From the NCBI GenBank assembly GCA_910587295.1, contig CAJULP010000088.1, positions 25,270 through 89,269 on the forward strand: a stretch of DNA of 64,000 nucleotides, given 5' to 3'. Position numbers and translations under genes: made by a program. This document shows, in pieces, positions 44,701-53,972 of the stretch. Below the pieces are notes generated by a model. The model was not told the origin of the DNA. It did no database searches and saw only the letters and a program-made list of their open reading frames with translations. Numbering within the stretch: the stretch's first letter is position 1; each line of letters opens with the position of its first letter. The DNA is from an uncultured Lachnospiraceae bacterium. Its GTDB lineage: Bacteria > Bacillota > Clostridia > Lachnospirales > Lachnospiraceae.

Positions 44701-46629
44701 TTAAATATCAAGATTCTTAACAAATTTAGCGTTTTCTTCTATAAATTCCCGCCTTGGTTCCACCTTATCACCCATCAAAGTTGTGAAAGTAAGGTCAATC
44801 TCTGATTCAGCTTCCTCATTCATGGTAACACGGAGAAGTATCCTTCTTTCCGGATCCATGGTGGTCTCCCAAAGCTGTTCCGGATCCATTTCACCAAGTC
44901 CTTTATACCGCTGGATCTTATTATTCTGGTCACGTCCTACCTGGGAAAGAATTCCGTTTAATTCTTCATCACTGTAAGCATACCAGATATTTTTATTCTT
45001 TTCCAACTTATACAAAGGAGGCTGTGCAAGATATACATATCCCTGTTTGATAAGCTCCGGCATAAACCGATAGATAAATGTCAGTAAAAGTGTGGCAATA
45101 TGTGCACCGTCCACATCCGCATCCGTCATCAAAATAATCTTGTGATACCTTAATTTTGAGATATCGAAATCATCATGGATTCCGGTGCCGAAGGCCGTTA
45201 TCATAGCTTTGATTTCCGCATTGGCATAGATCTTATCAAGCCTTGCCTTTTCTACATTTAAAATCTTTCCACGTAAAGGAAGGATTGCCTGCGTTGCCCG
45301 GCTTCGTGCGGTTTTTGCACTGCCCCCTGCCGAATCTCCCTCAACAATATAAATTTCACAATTTTCAGGATTTTTATCGGAACAATCCGCAAGCTTACCG
45401 GGAAGGGATGCTGTCTCTAACGCTGTCTTTCTTCTGGTAAGATCTCTTGCCTTCCTTGCCGCATCTCTTGCCCTCTGGGCAAGGATAGATTTTTCACAAA
45501 TAAGTTTTGCAATGGAAGGATTCTGCTCCAGGAAATAAGTAAGCTGTTCACTTAAAATACTGTCCACGGCATTCCTTGCTTCAGAATTTCCTAATTTTTG
45601 TTTTGTCTGCCCTTCAAACTGAGGATCTTCTATCTTTACACTTACGATTGCCGTAAGCCCTTCCCTTATATCTTCCCCGGAAAGATTTGGTTCACTTTCT
45701 TTTAAAAGCTTATTACTTCTGGCATAATCATTAAATGTTTTCGTAAGGGCATTCCTGAAACCTACCAGATGGGTACCCCCTTCCGGCGTATTAATATTGT
45801 TTACAAAACTATAGGAACTTTCCGTGTAAGAATCATTATGCTGCATTGCCACTTCCACATAAACATTATTCTTACTTCCCTCAAAATACATAACATCATC
45901 ATAAAGGGGTGTTTTACTTTTATTTAGATAAGTGACAAATTCCTTGATCCCGCCCTCATAATAAAACTTTCTTTCAATTGGTTTCTGACCTTCTTCCACA
46001 CGAAGATCTGTCAAAATAATGTGCAGACCCTTAGTAAGAAAAGCCATTTCACGGAGCCGTTGTTTTAAAATATCATATTCGTATACAAGCGTTTCCTGAA
46101 AAATAGTTGCATCAGGCTTAAAAGTAATTTTAGTTCCGGTTTTTTCTGATTCGCAGTCGCCTATTATTCTCAAAGGATAGCAGACATGTCCTCTTTCATA
46201 CCGCTGCTGATAAATCTTTCCCTCCGTAAAAATCTCAACTTCAAGCCAATCAGAAAGGGCATTGACAACAGATGCACCTACCCCGTGAAGCCCGCCGGAA
46301 ACTTTATATCCACCACCACCAAATTTACCACCGGCGTGAAGAACTGTAAACACCACTTCCACAGCCGGAAGTCCTGCCTTATGGTTGATTCCTACAGGAA
46401 TACCTCTTCCGTTATCTATGACAGTGACAGAATTATCCTGATTAATGAAAACCTCAATCGTATCACAATATCCTGCAAGAGCCTCATCAACAGAATTATC
46501 CACGATTTCATAAACAAGATGGTGAAGTCCCCTGCTGGAAGTTGAACCGATATACATGCCGGGCCTTTTTCTTACTGCTTCCAACCCTTCCAAAATCTGA
46601 ATTTGATCTGCTCCGTAATCATTATTCAT
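44701..46629 (-). CDS. gyrB: DNA gyrase subunit B
   Basis: 642 residues, the usual size for a Gram-positive GyrB. The GHKL ATPase domain shows DNSVDEAL, DNGRGIPV and GLHGVGASVVNALS. The TOPRIM domain shows EGDSAGGSAKTAR with the PLRGKILNVEKA segment and DADVDGAH. The protein ends EFIEENAKFVKNLDI as in other clostridial GyrB. It joins GyrA to introduce negative supercoils. It starts one base after recF ends in the leftward origin operon, so it probably relies on dnaA/dnaN region transcription or an internal promoter. Confidence 0.98.
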   Translation of the reverse strand: MNNDYGADQIQILEGLEAVRKRPGMYIGSTSSRGLHHLVYEIVDNSVDEALAGYCDTIEVFINQDNSVTVIDNGRGIPVGINHKAGLPAVEVVFTVLHAGGKFGGGGYKVSGGLHGVGASVVNALSDWLEVEIFTEGKIYQQRYERGHVCYPLRIIGDCESEKTGTKITFKPDATIFQETLVYEYDILKQRLREMAFLTKGLHIILTDLRVEEGQKPIERKFYYEGGIKEFVTYLNKSKTPLYDDVMYFEGSKNNVYVEVAMQHNDSYTESSYSFVNNINTPEGGTHLVGFRNALTKTFNDYARSNKLLKESEPNLSGEDIREGLTAIVSVKIEDPQFEGQTKQKLGNSEARNAVDSILSEQLTYFLEQNPSIAKLICEKSILAQRARDAARKARDLTRRKTALETASLPGKLADCSDKNPENCEIYIVEGDSAGGSAKTARSRATQAILPLRGKILNVEKARLDKIYANAEIKAMITAFGTGIHDDFDISKLRYHKIILMTDADVDGAHIATLLLTFIYRFMPELIKQGYVYLAQPPLYKLEKNKNIWYAYSDEELNGILSQVGRDQNNKIQRYKGLGEMDPEQLWETTMDPERRILLRVTMNEEAESEIDLTFTTLMGDKVEPRREFIEENAKFVKNLDI

Positions 46630-46630
46630 A

Positions 46631-47725
46631 CTAGTAATCTTGTCCTTTCATTTCTGCAATACCATTCGTTATCTTATATACTCTGTTTATTTCAAATCGA
46701 TTTTTAATAAATTCGTCTAAACCTGTACAAGTAATGATCGTCTGTATATCACCGATACTGTTTAAAAGATAATTTTGCCTGTTACTGTCAAGCTCTGATA
46801 AAACATCGTCTAAAAGGAGTACAGGAGTATCTTTTGTTATTTTCTTGACCAATTCTATTTCAGAAAGTTTTAAAGATAAAGCCGCTGTTCTTTGCTGTCC
46901 CTGTGAACCGTATTTACGGATATCCACTCCATTTACAATAAATGAAAAGTCATCCCTGTGAGGACCGCAGGAAGTAAGCTTTTGTTTAATATCCTTATCC
47001 TGATTTTCTTTCATCTTTGACTCAAAATCATCTACAGACACATCAGGTTCATATTTTACGACAATTTCTTCCTTTCCTCCGGATAATCTGTTATGTATTC
47101 CGCTTATAATATCACATAACTGACCTGAAAATTTTTCTCTTCTTTCAATGATCTTACTTCCAAAAGAAACCAACTGAGAATCCCATATATCAAGCGTTTC
47201 TTTAAGACCCTGATTAAAATAAAGATCTTTCAGCAGTTTATTTCTTTGGTTTATTATTTTATTATAATTATTAAGATTATAAAGATAAAAACTGTCTAAC
47301 TGACAAAGCTCCATATCAGCAAATCTTCTTCTTTCAGAGGGTCCATTTTTTATGATCCCTAAATCCTCCGGAGAAAAGAAGACCACATTTAAAAGTCCTA
47401 AAAGTTCGGAGGCTTTTTTTATTTTTTGGCCATCAATTGCTATTCCCTTGGACTTATTTTTTCGAAGATGCATATCTACCCTGTATTCCACAGCCTCTTT
47501 TTCAAGATAAGTCCTTATATGGGATTCTTCTTTATGAAAATTAACTACCTCTTTATCCTTGCTTCCCTTATGGGATTTTGTGGTGGCGGAAAAATAAATT
47601 GCTTCGAGTATATTTGTTTTCCCCTGGGCATTATCCCCATAAAGTATAGTTGTTCCGTTATCAAAACTGATATTTAATGATTCATAATTCCTAAAGTCTG
47701 CTAATTCAAGAGATTTAATGACCAT
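46631..47725 (-). CDS. recF: DNA replication and repair protein RecF
   Basis: 364 residues. Walker A (GDNAQGKTNILEAIYF) near residue 30, the ABC-type signature (GSQGQQRTAALSLKL) near residue 270 and Walker B (TPVLLLDDVLSELD) near residue 300 identify the SMC-like RecF ATPase. It loads RecA at single-strand gaps and helps restart stalled forks. Its start overlaps the end of the S4-domain gene by 11 bases, giving translational coupling. No unusual residues noted. Confidence 0.97.
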   Translation of the reverse strand: MVIKSLELADFRNYESLNISFDNGTTILYGDNAQGKTNILEAIYFSATTKSHKGSKDKEVVNFHKEESHIRTYLEKEAVEYRVDMHLRKNKSKGIAIDGQKIKKASELLGLLNVVFFSPEDLGIIKNGPSERRRFADMELCQLDSFYLYNLNNYNKIINQRNKLLKDLYFNQGLKETLDIWDSQLVSFGSKIIERREKFSGQLCDIISGIHNRLSGGKEEIVVKYEPDVSVDDFESKMKENQDKDIKQKLTSCGPHRDDFSFIVNGVDIRKYGSQGQQRTAALSLKLSEIELVKKITKDTPVLLLDDVLSELDSNRQNYLLNSIGDIQTIITCTGLDEFIKNRFEINRVYKITNGIAEMKGQDY

Positions 47726-47930
47726 TTGTGACTTTTACCTGTTTCCCCTCAAATTCAAATATATCTCCGTTATAAAGTTTTTTTCCTCTTTGTGTCTGTA
47801 TTCCGCCGTTTACTTTTACAAGACCATTCTGCACCATGATCTTAGCTTCAATTCCTGAATCCGCAAGACCGGATAGTTTTAGTGCCTGCCCTAATTTAAT
47901 AAACTCATCTTTTATCGTTATTATTTCCAT
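47715..47930 (-). CDS. yaaA: S4-domain RNA-binding protein YaaA (RlbA)
   Basis: 71 residues, a single S4 domain: FIKLGQALKLSGLADSGIEAKIMVQNGLVKVNGGIQTQRGKKLYNGD is the core alphaL motif. It is always found between dnaN and recF in Firmicutes. In B. subtilis the protein is reported to have a role linked to the ribosome. Here it overlaps recF and lies 47 bases after dnaN. Confidence 0.93.
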   Translation of the reverse strand: MEIITIKDEFIKLGQALKLSGLADSGIEAKIMVQNGLVKVNGGIQTQRGKKLYNGDIFEFEGKQVKVTNGH

Positions 47931-47977
47931 TTTTTTCCTTTTCTATCCCTGTACCTGTTTTCTTACCGGACAATATC

Positions 47978-49087
47978 CTATGATACGGTAGTAAAATTAA
48001 CAGGAAGTATTAAATAAATATATTTTTCTGCCACATCCCTGATAAAGCAGGGTGCTTTCGGGTTAACAAGATAAATATCAATCTGCTCATCATCAATGAC
48101 ACGGAGAGCATCAATCATAAATTTAGGATTAAAGCCGATCATAATATCTTTTCCCTGCTTTAAAATGTTGATTTCTTCATTCATGCTTCCCACTGTAGAA
48201 TTTATTTTTAATTCCATCATTTCATTTGTAATATTGATTATGATAGGTTTCTTATCGCCTTCTTTTACAAGAAGGGTAGCTCTGTCGATACATTCCAGTA
48301 ATTCTCTTTTATTGATTGTAACTTTGGTCTCATAATCGCTTGACAGCATTTGGTCGATCCTAAAATATTCCCCTTCGATCAATCTTGAGACCACGGTCGT
48401 CTTTTCAAATTCAAAAACAATATGTTTTCCTGTAAAGAATATATTCACATCTTTATCTGTATCACCTGATAAAATCTTGCTTATTTCACTTAATGTCTTT
48501 CCGGGAACGACTACTTTTCTTGAAGGATAGCTCTCTTTTAATTGTATTTTACGAATTGAAATCCTATGGCCATCTAAAGAAACCACTTTCAATTCATTTC
48601 CATTGATCTCAAATAATTCTCCTGTCATAAGCTTATTATTATCATTATCAGCTATGGAAAAAATGGTCTGCCGTACAACTTCTTTTAATGTAAAATGGGA
48701 TATCAAGATAGAATCAATCCTCTCAATAGATGGAAGATACGAAAAATCTTCCCCTGATTTCCCTATGATCGTAAATTTTGCTTTTTCGCAGGTAATATTT
48801 GTCTTAAACGATGAATTGGTTTCTATTGTCACATCATTATCAGGAAGTTTTCTTACGATATCAAGCAATATTTTTGCATCTAATGCAACCTGCCCTTTCT
48901 CAAGGATTTCACCTTCAATGATCGTTACAATCCCAAGTTCCATATCATTTGCAGTCAGTTTAATTTCATTTCTTGTAGCATCTATTAAAATACACTCAAG
49001 AATGGACATAGTAGTTTTGTTCGGAACAGCTTTTGATACTATCTGTACCCCATTTAATAAATTTGATTTACTGCATACTAATTTCAT
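47978..49087 (-). CDS. dnaN: DNA polymerase III sliding clamp (beta subunit)
   Basis: 369 residues made of the three similar clamp folds (about residues 1-125, 126-245, 246-369), with the C-terminal hydrophobic pocket motif (YIYLILPVNF) that binds polymerase and partner proteins. It forms a dimeric ring on DNA and is encoded after dnaA with 187 bases of intergenic DNA holding DnaA boxes and a -10 element (TATAAT, 49198-49203), so it likely has its own promoter. The AAAGGAA before the ATG is the ribosome-binding site. Confidence 0.98.
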   Translation of the reverse strand: MKLVCSKSNLLNGVQIVSKAVPNKTTMSILECILIDATRNEIKLTANDMELGIVTIIEGEILEKGQVALDAKILLDIVRKLPDNDVTIETNSSFKTNITCEKAKFTIIGKSGEDFSYLPSIERIDSILISHFTLKEVVRQTIFSIADNDNNKLMTGELFEINGNELKVVSLDGHRISIRKIQLKESYPSRKVVVPGKTLSEISKILSGDTDKDVNIFFTGKHIVFEFEKTTVVSRLIEGEYFRIDQMLSSDYETKVTINKRELLECIDRATLLVKEGDKKPIIINITNEMMELKINSTVGSMNEEINILKQGKDIMIGFNPKFMIDALRVIDDEQIDIYLVNPKAPCFIRDVAEKYIYLILPVNFTTVS

Positions 49088-49274
49088 TTGTTAATAGATT
49101 CCTTTCTTTGATGAGGGTGTAGGTTTGCGGCCTATATATTTATAAATAATTCAGTAATATCAATCATAATAGGTGTTGATATGTGTATAACTCTTTTATT
49201 ATACTATTTTCCAATAAAAAATGAAATGTAAAAGGAGTGGATAAGTGAAATTTATTTTATGGATAACTATAAGG
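49088..49274. other. dnaA-dnaN intergenic part of oriC with DnaA boxes
   Basis: Very AT-rich. DnaA boxes: TGTGTATAA at 49182-49190 (perfect), AGTGGATAA at 49236-49244 and TATGGATAA at 49258-49266 (one mismatch each), and TTATTCACA at 49275-49283 overlapping the dnaA stop. A TATAAT (minus strand, 49198-49203) is the best -10 for dnaN. In B. subtilis-type origins this gap holds the unwinding element, so unwinding may start here. Confidence 0.8.
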
Positions 49275-50624
49275 TTATTCACAATTCAACTTATTTTTAA
49301 TGGTGTCTATTTTTGTTTTCAGTTCTTTGTTATTCACAATTTCCGCTTCTATTTTTTCAATTCCGTGGATAACTGTGGTATGATCCTTTTTTCCAAGTGA
49401 TTTGGCAATATTTTGGAGAGAATCAGGAGTAAGCTTCCGGCACAGATACATACAGATCTGTCTGGGCAGAGCATATTCGGAATTTCTTCTCTTGGAGGTG
49501 ATCTCTTCCGGTGTGATTCCAAAATGGTTTGCTACAATACTGATGATAAGAGCATGTGTGATCACTCTCTTTTCTTTGGGTGATATGATGTCCTTTAATG
49601 CTTCTTCCACATTGTCAAGCGTGATTTCTACATTGTTTAATTTTGAAAAGGCAATCACCTTGTTGTAGGCGCCTTCCAGTTCACGGATGTTGGATTTAAT
49701 ATTGTTTGCTATGTACTGGAATACTTCTTCTTTTACAGTCTTATTATAGTTTTCAGCATTTTTTTTCAGGATTGCCATTCTCGTTTCATAATCTGGGGGT
49801 TGTATGTCGGCGATAAGACCCCATTCAAACCTTGATTTAAAACGCTCCTCTAAAGTCTCCATTTCTTTTGGAGGCTTGTCTGAGGAAAGAATGATTTGTT
49901 TCCCTGTAGAGTGAAGTTCATTAAAAGTATGAAAAAATTCTTCCTGGGTACTTTCTTTTCCTATAATAAATTGGATATCATCAATTAAAAGAACGTCCAC
50001 TGTTCGGTATTTTTCTCTTAATTTAGTCATCTTAGCGGCATTACCGCTTCGGATAGAATCAATTACTTCGTTTGTAAATTGTTCTGAAGTAACGTAAAGG
50101 ACTTTTGTATCAGGATTTTCGTCCAGTATAAAATGTCCGATGGAATGCATTAGGTGAGTTTTTCCAAGTCCGGCTCCTCCATATAAATAGAGAGGATTGT
50201 ATGCAATCCCAGGTGATTCTGCCACGGCAAGAGAAGCAGAGTGGGCAAATTTATTGTTTCCTCCAACGACAAAAGTATCAAACCTGTATTTAGAGTTAAG
50301 GTTTGCATTTTCATGGTTTACATTATAAATAGTCCTGGCTATAGAAGCTGATTCATTTTCCGCATCTTTTTCTAAAATAAAGGAGATATCGTAGGTATGA
50401 TCCATCATTTCAGAAATAGTAACTTGAAAATAGCTTTTATATTTGGATGTAATATATTTTAATGCATGGGCCTGGTCAGACGGGATTGTAATAGTGATCA
50501 CATCATCTTTTTCGCTGTGGAAAGCCAATGGCATGATCCATGTATTATAAGAAATATCTGACAGATCATATTCTTTTCTTATTGTTTCTTTGATTAAATC
50601 CCATTTTTCTTTAATAAAATCCAT
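49275..50624 (-). CDS. dnaA: Chromosomal replication initiator protein DnaA
   Basis: 449 residues. Domain I (about 1-85) binds DnaB and regulators; the AAA+ domain carries Walker A (YGGAGLGKTHLMHSIG), Walker B (VLLIDDIQFI) and sensor motifs (ILSSDKPPKEM, ERFKSRFEWGL). Domain IV ends with the signature KDHTTVIHGIEKIE and the helix-turn-helix SKRRNSEYALPRQICMYLCRKL that reads DnaA boxes. GGGGGA seven bases before the ATG is a strong ribosome-binding site. The promoter at 50660-50688 lies in a box-rich upstream region, allowing autoregulation. Confidence 0.99.
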   Translation of the reverse strand: MDFIKEKWDLIKETIRKEYDLSDISYNTWIMPLAFHSEKDDVITITIPSDQAHALKYITSKYKSYFQVTISEMMDHTYDISFILEKDAENESASIARTIYNVNHENANLNSKYRFDTFVVGGNNKFAHSASLAVAESPGIAYNPLYLYGGAGLGKTHLMHSIGHFILDENPDTKVLYVTSEQFTNEVIDSIRSGNAAKMTKLREKYRTVDVLLIDDIQFIIGKESTQEEFFHTFNELHSTGKQIILSSDKPPKEMETLEERFKSRFEWGLIADIQPPDYETRMAILKKNAENYNKTVKEEVFQYIANNIKSNIRELEGAYNKVIAFSKLNNVEITLDNVEEALKDIISPKEKRVITHALIISIVANHFGITPEEITSKRRNSEYALPRQICMYLCRKLTPDSLQNIAKSLGKKDHTTVIHGIEKIEAEIVNNKELKTKIDTIKNKLNCE

Positions 50625-50999
50625 TATATATCCCCCAAAGCAGAAAAATACTCAACTCTATATTAATATAAATCGTTTAAAATTTCAAATTTTTTTTAGT
50701 TTACATAAGATAGATGTGTTTTAAGTGGATTGTGAATAACTTGGAAAAAGATATCAGCAATATACACATGCATAAAACGGTAAAAAAATAGGTTTATGTT
50801 GATAACTATGGAAAAAAAATATACTTATCCACAAGTTATTCACATGTTGTGGATAGAATTATGTAAATCCCTTTTTTAAGAGATATCTATATTTTGTGGT
50901 TGCGGGGCCGTTTTGCTTACAAGATATTGCGGTGTGAAAATTCACGATTTTATGGACTATTTTTGTAATTTATTTTATAGATTATTTCCTTAATTTTAC
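50625..50999. other. oriC region upstream of dnaA with DnaA-box cluster
   Basis: The gap between dnaA and rpmH holds TGTGAATAA (50731-50739), TTATCCACA (50825-50833) and TTATTCACA (50836-50844) as perfect boxes. Near-matches lie at 50760-50768, 50797-50805 and 50848-50856. Homopolymeric A/T stretches surround them, and nothing else coding is visible. Together with the boxes downstream of dnaA this gives a bipartite origin, matching the change of gene direction here. Confidence 0.9.
50660..50688 (-). promoter_or_regulatory. Sigma-A type promoter of dnaA
   Basis: Minus strand TTGAAA is followed after 17 bases by TAATAT, about 36 bases before the dnaA ATG. Confidence 0.78.
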
Positions 51000-51028
51000 T
51001 TGACGGAAAGGATTTAATTTTATATAAT
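51000..51028 (+). promoter_or_regulatory. Sigma-A type promoter of rpmH
   Basis: TTGACG, a 17-base spacer and a perfect TATAAT, about 80 bases before the rpmH start. It is the strongest-looking promoter in the window, as expected for a ribosomal protein operon. Confidence 0.9.
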
Positions 51029-51109
51029 CGTTATGATATTTTCTAATATAAATCTAAATATTTGTTTACCTTATTATATATTAAGGTTGAGTAAAGGAGG
51101 TGCATCCAA

Positions 51110-51244
51110 ATGAAAATGACTTATCAGCCCAAAAAGAGACACAGGTCTAAAGTTCATGGTTTTAGAGCCAGAATGAGTACTCGCGGCGGTAGAAAGGTTT
51201 TAGCAGCCAGAAGGGCAAAAGGAAGAAAAAGATTATCAGCATAG
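51110..51244 (+). CDS. rpmH: Ribosomal protein L34
   Basis: 44 residues beginning MKMTYQPKKRHRSKVHGFR and ending KGRKRLSA, fully matching the L34 family in length and basic composition. AAAGGAGG lies nine bases before the ATG. It is the first gene on the rightward side of the origin, followed by a hairpin that could partly stop transcripts before rnpA. It belongs to the large ribosomal subunit. Confidence 0.98.
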   Translation: MKMTYQPKKRHRSKVHGFRARMSTRGGRKVLAARRAKGRKRLSA

Positions 51245-51266
51245 GCCGCGTAAGTGGCCTTTTTTT
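51243..51266 (+). terminator. Hairpin after rpmH (terminator or attenuator)
   Basis: A seven-base stem (AGGCCGC with GTGGCCT, one G-T pair) with a GTAA tetraloop is followed by seven T residues, overlapping the rpmH stop. Partial read-through would give less RnpA than L34. Confidence 0.85.
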
Positions 51267-51288
51267 CTATCAATGAGAAAATAAGAGC

Positions 51289-51639
51289 ATGAAATACAAA
51301 TATTCGCAATCGTTAAAAAAAAATTCGGATTTTCAGTTTGTTTATAAAAATGGTAAATCGTATGCCAACAGATATTTGGTAATGTATATATTAGAAAATG
51401 ATCAGAAAATAAACAGGCTGGGAATAAGTGTAAGTAAAAAGGTTGGAAACAGCATTGTCAGACATAGGATTACAAGATTGATAAGGGAAAGTTACCGGCT
51501 GCATGAAACAGATTTTTTATCTAATAGTGGTTTAGATATTGTGGTCATAGCCAGAAACAGCGCTTCTTCCATTTGTTATAGGGAGGCCGAAAGCGCTTTA
51601 TTACATCTTGCAAAACTTCATAATATCATTGTGAAGTAA
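51289..51639 (+). CDS. rnpA: Ribonuclease P protein component
   Basis: 116 residues with the RNR signature helix (KVGNSIVRHRITRLIRESYR) and the N-terminal LKKNSDFQFVYKNGKSYANRYLV segment. It binds the RNase P RNA and helps mature tRNA 5' ends. The upstream ribosome-binding site is weak, so translation may be low relative to rpmH. yidD follows after 12 bases. Lys-rich and AT-rich codon use fits the neighbours. Confidence 0.96.
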   Translation: MKYKYSQSLKKNSDFQFVYKNGKSYANRYLVMYILENDQKINRLGISVSKKVGNSIVRHRITRLIRESYRLHETDFLSNSGLDIVVIARNSASSICYREAESALLHLAKLHNIIVK

Positions 51640-51651
51640 TCAGAGCATAGT

Positions 51652-51861
51652 ATGAAAAAATTATTGATTTTATTGATCAAATTTTATAGAAAATATATCT
51701 CTCCATTGAAATCCACCAAGTGTCCTTATTTTCCTACTTGTTCGGAATATGGCTTGGAAGCAGTTGAAAAATATGGTGTTTTTAAGGGAGGATTTCTTGC
51801 TTTATGGAGAATTTTGAGGTGTAACCCTTTTTCAAAAGGGGGATATGACCCTGTTCCATAA
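51652..51861 (+). CDS. yidD: Membrane protein insertion efficiency factor YidD
   Basis: 69 residues of the YidD family with the conserved CPYFPTCSEYGLEAVEKYGVFKGG and ILRCNPFSKGGYDPVP signature. A short N-terminal amphipathic helix (LLILLIKFYRKYISPLK) attaches it to the membrane. It supports YidC-dependent insertion. The position between rnpA and yidC is conserved across bacteria. Confidence 0.97.
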   Translation: MKKLLILLIKFYRKYISPLKSTKCPYFPTCSEYGLEAVEKYGVFKGGFLALWRILRCNPFSKGGYDPVP

Positions 51862-51900
51862 TAAAATGGATCTGTAAAATCAAAAACAGGAGGAAATAAA

Positions 51901-53271
51901 TTGACAGGAATTGTTTTAAGCCAATATGATGGACTTATCTTAGGGCCGATTGCTAAGGTCCTTGGGGTTTTAATGAATGGTATTTTTAGTGTTTTGGATT
52001 TGATCGGAATACCCAATATAGGTTTATCCATTATATTTTTTACCATTGTTATTTATATACTTATGATGCCTTTAACGATCAAACAGCAAAAATTTTCAAA
52101 GCTTTCCGCTAAAATGAATCCGGAGCTTCAGGCAATACAGGCAAAGTATAAAAATAAAAAAGACAATGATTCTATGATGGCAATGAATGCGGAAACCCGC
52201 GCAGTATATGCAAAGTATGGTGTGTCTCCAAGTGGAAGCTGCGTTCAGCTTTTGATTCAAATGCCTATTTTGTTTGCCTTGTATAAAGTTATTTATGCTA
52301 TGCCTGCATATGTGGGAAAGATAGGGGATACGTTCCGAGTTCTTGCTGATAAGATCATAACGGTTGATAAGGCAGATTTTTTACAAAATTCAGGTGTGGA
52401 AACCATTGCAAGAACTGTCAGCATGTATGGTAAAAATATAACGGAAGGCAATATCCAAAACGGTGTTGTGGATGTCCTAAACATGTTATCTACGTCAGAC
52501 ATGACGACGATTTCGGAACATTACGGACTTTCTGCTCTTCAATTTAACGGAGATTATATTTTCAGCCAATTAAATGCGGCCGGTGATGTAATACAGAGAG
52601 GTTTGATTGACAGATACAATAATTTCCTTGGGATCAGTATAGCCAATTCGCCTTCTTATATGGTCGGACAGGCATGGAATGCGGAAGGCGGAACACAATG
52701 GCTTTTAATTGTGGCTGCTTTGATGATTCCTTTATTGTCAGCGGTGACACAATGGATCAATACAAAGTTGATGCCTCAGGCAAATGCGGATGACGGTAAA
52801 AATGATCAGCAAAATTCCATGGCCCAGTCTATGAAGATGATGAATACCATGATGCCGATCATGTCAGCTTTTTTCTGTTATACACTGCCGGCAGGTATGG
52901 GGCTTTATTGGATTGCCGGTTCTGTGGTAAGAAGTGTCCAGCAGGTTGTAATTAATAAGCATATTGATAAAATGGATATTGATGAGGTTATTAAGAAAAA
53001 TAAGGAAAAGCAGGCTAAAAAGCTTGAAAAAGCAGGTATTGATCCGAATGTTTTAAATAAAAACGCTACTTTAAGCACAAGGAATGTAAATGCAAATAAA
53101 CCTTATGTTTCATCTAAACCGAAAGGAAACGCTGCAGCAAACCTGACTCAGGAAGAAAAGGATGAAGCTGTAAAGAAATCTACCGAATATTACAATAAAA
53201 ATGCAAAGCCCGGAAGTCTTGCTGCCAAAGCAAACATGGTGAAACAGTATAATGAAAAAAATAATAAATAG
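51901..53271 (+). CDS. yidC: Membrane protein insertase YidC/Oxa1 family
   Basis: 456 residues starting with TTG (AGGAGGAAATAAA before it). The conserved five-helix core begins with ILMMPLTIKQQKFS, with the cytoplasmic hairpin (KLSAKMNPELQAIQAKYKNKKDND), then FALYKVIYAMPAY, and ends with LPAGMGLYWIAGSVVRSVQQVV. A long Lys/Asn-rich cytoplasmic tail follows. The loop between helices 2 and 3 (about 160-260) is longer than in B. subtilis SpoIIIJ. No lipoprotein signal Cys is seen at the start. It inserts membrane proteins with or without SecYEG. Confidence 0.97.
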   Translation: MTGIVLSQYDGLILGPIAKVLGVLMNGIFSVLDLIGIPNIGLSIIFFTIVIYILMMPLTIKQQKFSKLSAKMNPELQAIQAKYKNKKDNDSMMAMNAETRAVYAKYGVSPSGSCVQLLIQMPILFALYKVIYAMPAYVGKIGDTFRVLADKIITVDKADFLQNSGVETIARTVSMYGKNITEGNIQNGVVDVLNMLSTSDMTTISEHYGLSALQFNGDYIFSQLNAAGDVIQRGLIDRYNNFLGISIANSPSYMVGQAWNAEGGTQWLLIVAALMIPLLSAVTQWINTKLMPQANADDGKNDQQNSMAQSMKMMNTMMPIMSAFFCYTLPAGMGLYWIAGSVVRSVQQVVINKHIDKMDIDEVIKKNKEKQAKKLEKAGIDPNVLNKNATLSTRNVNANKPYVSSKPKGNAAANLTQEEKDEAVKKSTEYYNKNAKPGSLAAKANMVKQYNEKNNK

Positions 53272-53280
53272 GGGGTAAAT

Positions 53281-53907
53281 ATGATGGAATATGTTGAGAT
53301 TTCTGCTAAAACTGTTGCTGATGCAATAACAGAGGCATGCCAAAAGTTAGAAGTTACCAGTGATAAATTAGAGTATATAGTAGTAGATGAAGGTTCCTCA
53401 GGATTTCTTGGTATTGGTTCTAAACCTGCGGTCATTAAAGCGAAAGCAAAATCTACCATAACGGATAAAGCAAAAGAGTTTTTAAGCGATGTATTCGATG
53501 CTATGAACATGGTAGTAGTAATTAATGTTCAATATGATGAAGATAACAGAAATCTTAATGTTGAATTGAGTGGGGACGAGATGGGTGTACTGATCGGTAA
53601 GAGAGGGCAGACACTGGATTCTTTACAATATTTATTATCATTGGTTGTTAATAAGGAATCAGATGAATACATCCGCGTAAAAGTCGATACCGAAGATTAT
53701 CGTAAGAGAAGAAAAGAGACACTTGAAAATCTTGCAAAAAACATTGCTTATAAGGTTAAGAGAACAAAGCGTCCTGTATCTTTAGAACCTATGAATCCTT
53801 ATGAAAGAAGAATTATCCATTCAGCACTTCAAAATGATAAATACGTAACTACTCATAGTGAAGGTGATGAACCGTTCAGAAGGGTTGTTGTCACATTAAA
53901 AAGATAA
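53281..53907 (+). CDS. khpB: RNA-binding protein KhpB (Jag)
   Basis: 208 residues with an N-terminal Jag_N domain (VEISAKTVADAITEACQKLEVTSDKLEYIVVDEGSSGFLGIGSKPA), a KH domain (LSGDEMGVLIGKRGQTLDSLQYLLSLVVN) and a C-terminal R3H domain (RRIIHSALQNDKYVTTHSEGDEPFRRVVVTLK). It follows yidC by nine bases, the standard SpoIIIJ-Jag order, and partners with KhpA elsewhere to bind RNA. Confidence 0.96.
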   Translation: MMEYVEISAKTVADAITEACQKLEVTSDKLEYIVVDEGSSGFLGIGSKPAVIKAKAKSTITDKAKEFLSDVFDAMNMVVVINVQYDEDNRNLNVELSGDEMGVLIGKRGQTLDSLQYLLSLVVNKESDEYIRVKVDTEDYRKRRKETLENLAKNIAYKVKRTKRPVSLEPMNPYERRIIHSALQNDKYVTTHSEGDEPFRRVVVTLKR

Positions 53908-53918
53908 AGTATGAAATG

Positions 53919-53952
53919 GGCTGTTGCATAACACTACTGCAGCAGCCTTTTT
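53919..53952 (+). terminator. Hairpin terminator between khpB and mnmE
   Basis: Ten-base arms GGCTGTTGCA and TGCAGCAGCC (one G-T pair) with a nine-base loop, followed by five T residues. It separates the rpmH-khpB group from mnmE, though the next ribosome-binding site begins soon after. Confidence 0.82.
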
Positions 53953-53972
53953 GCCTTTAAGGAGAATTGATC

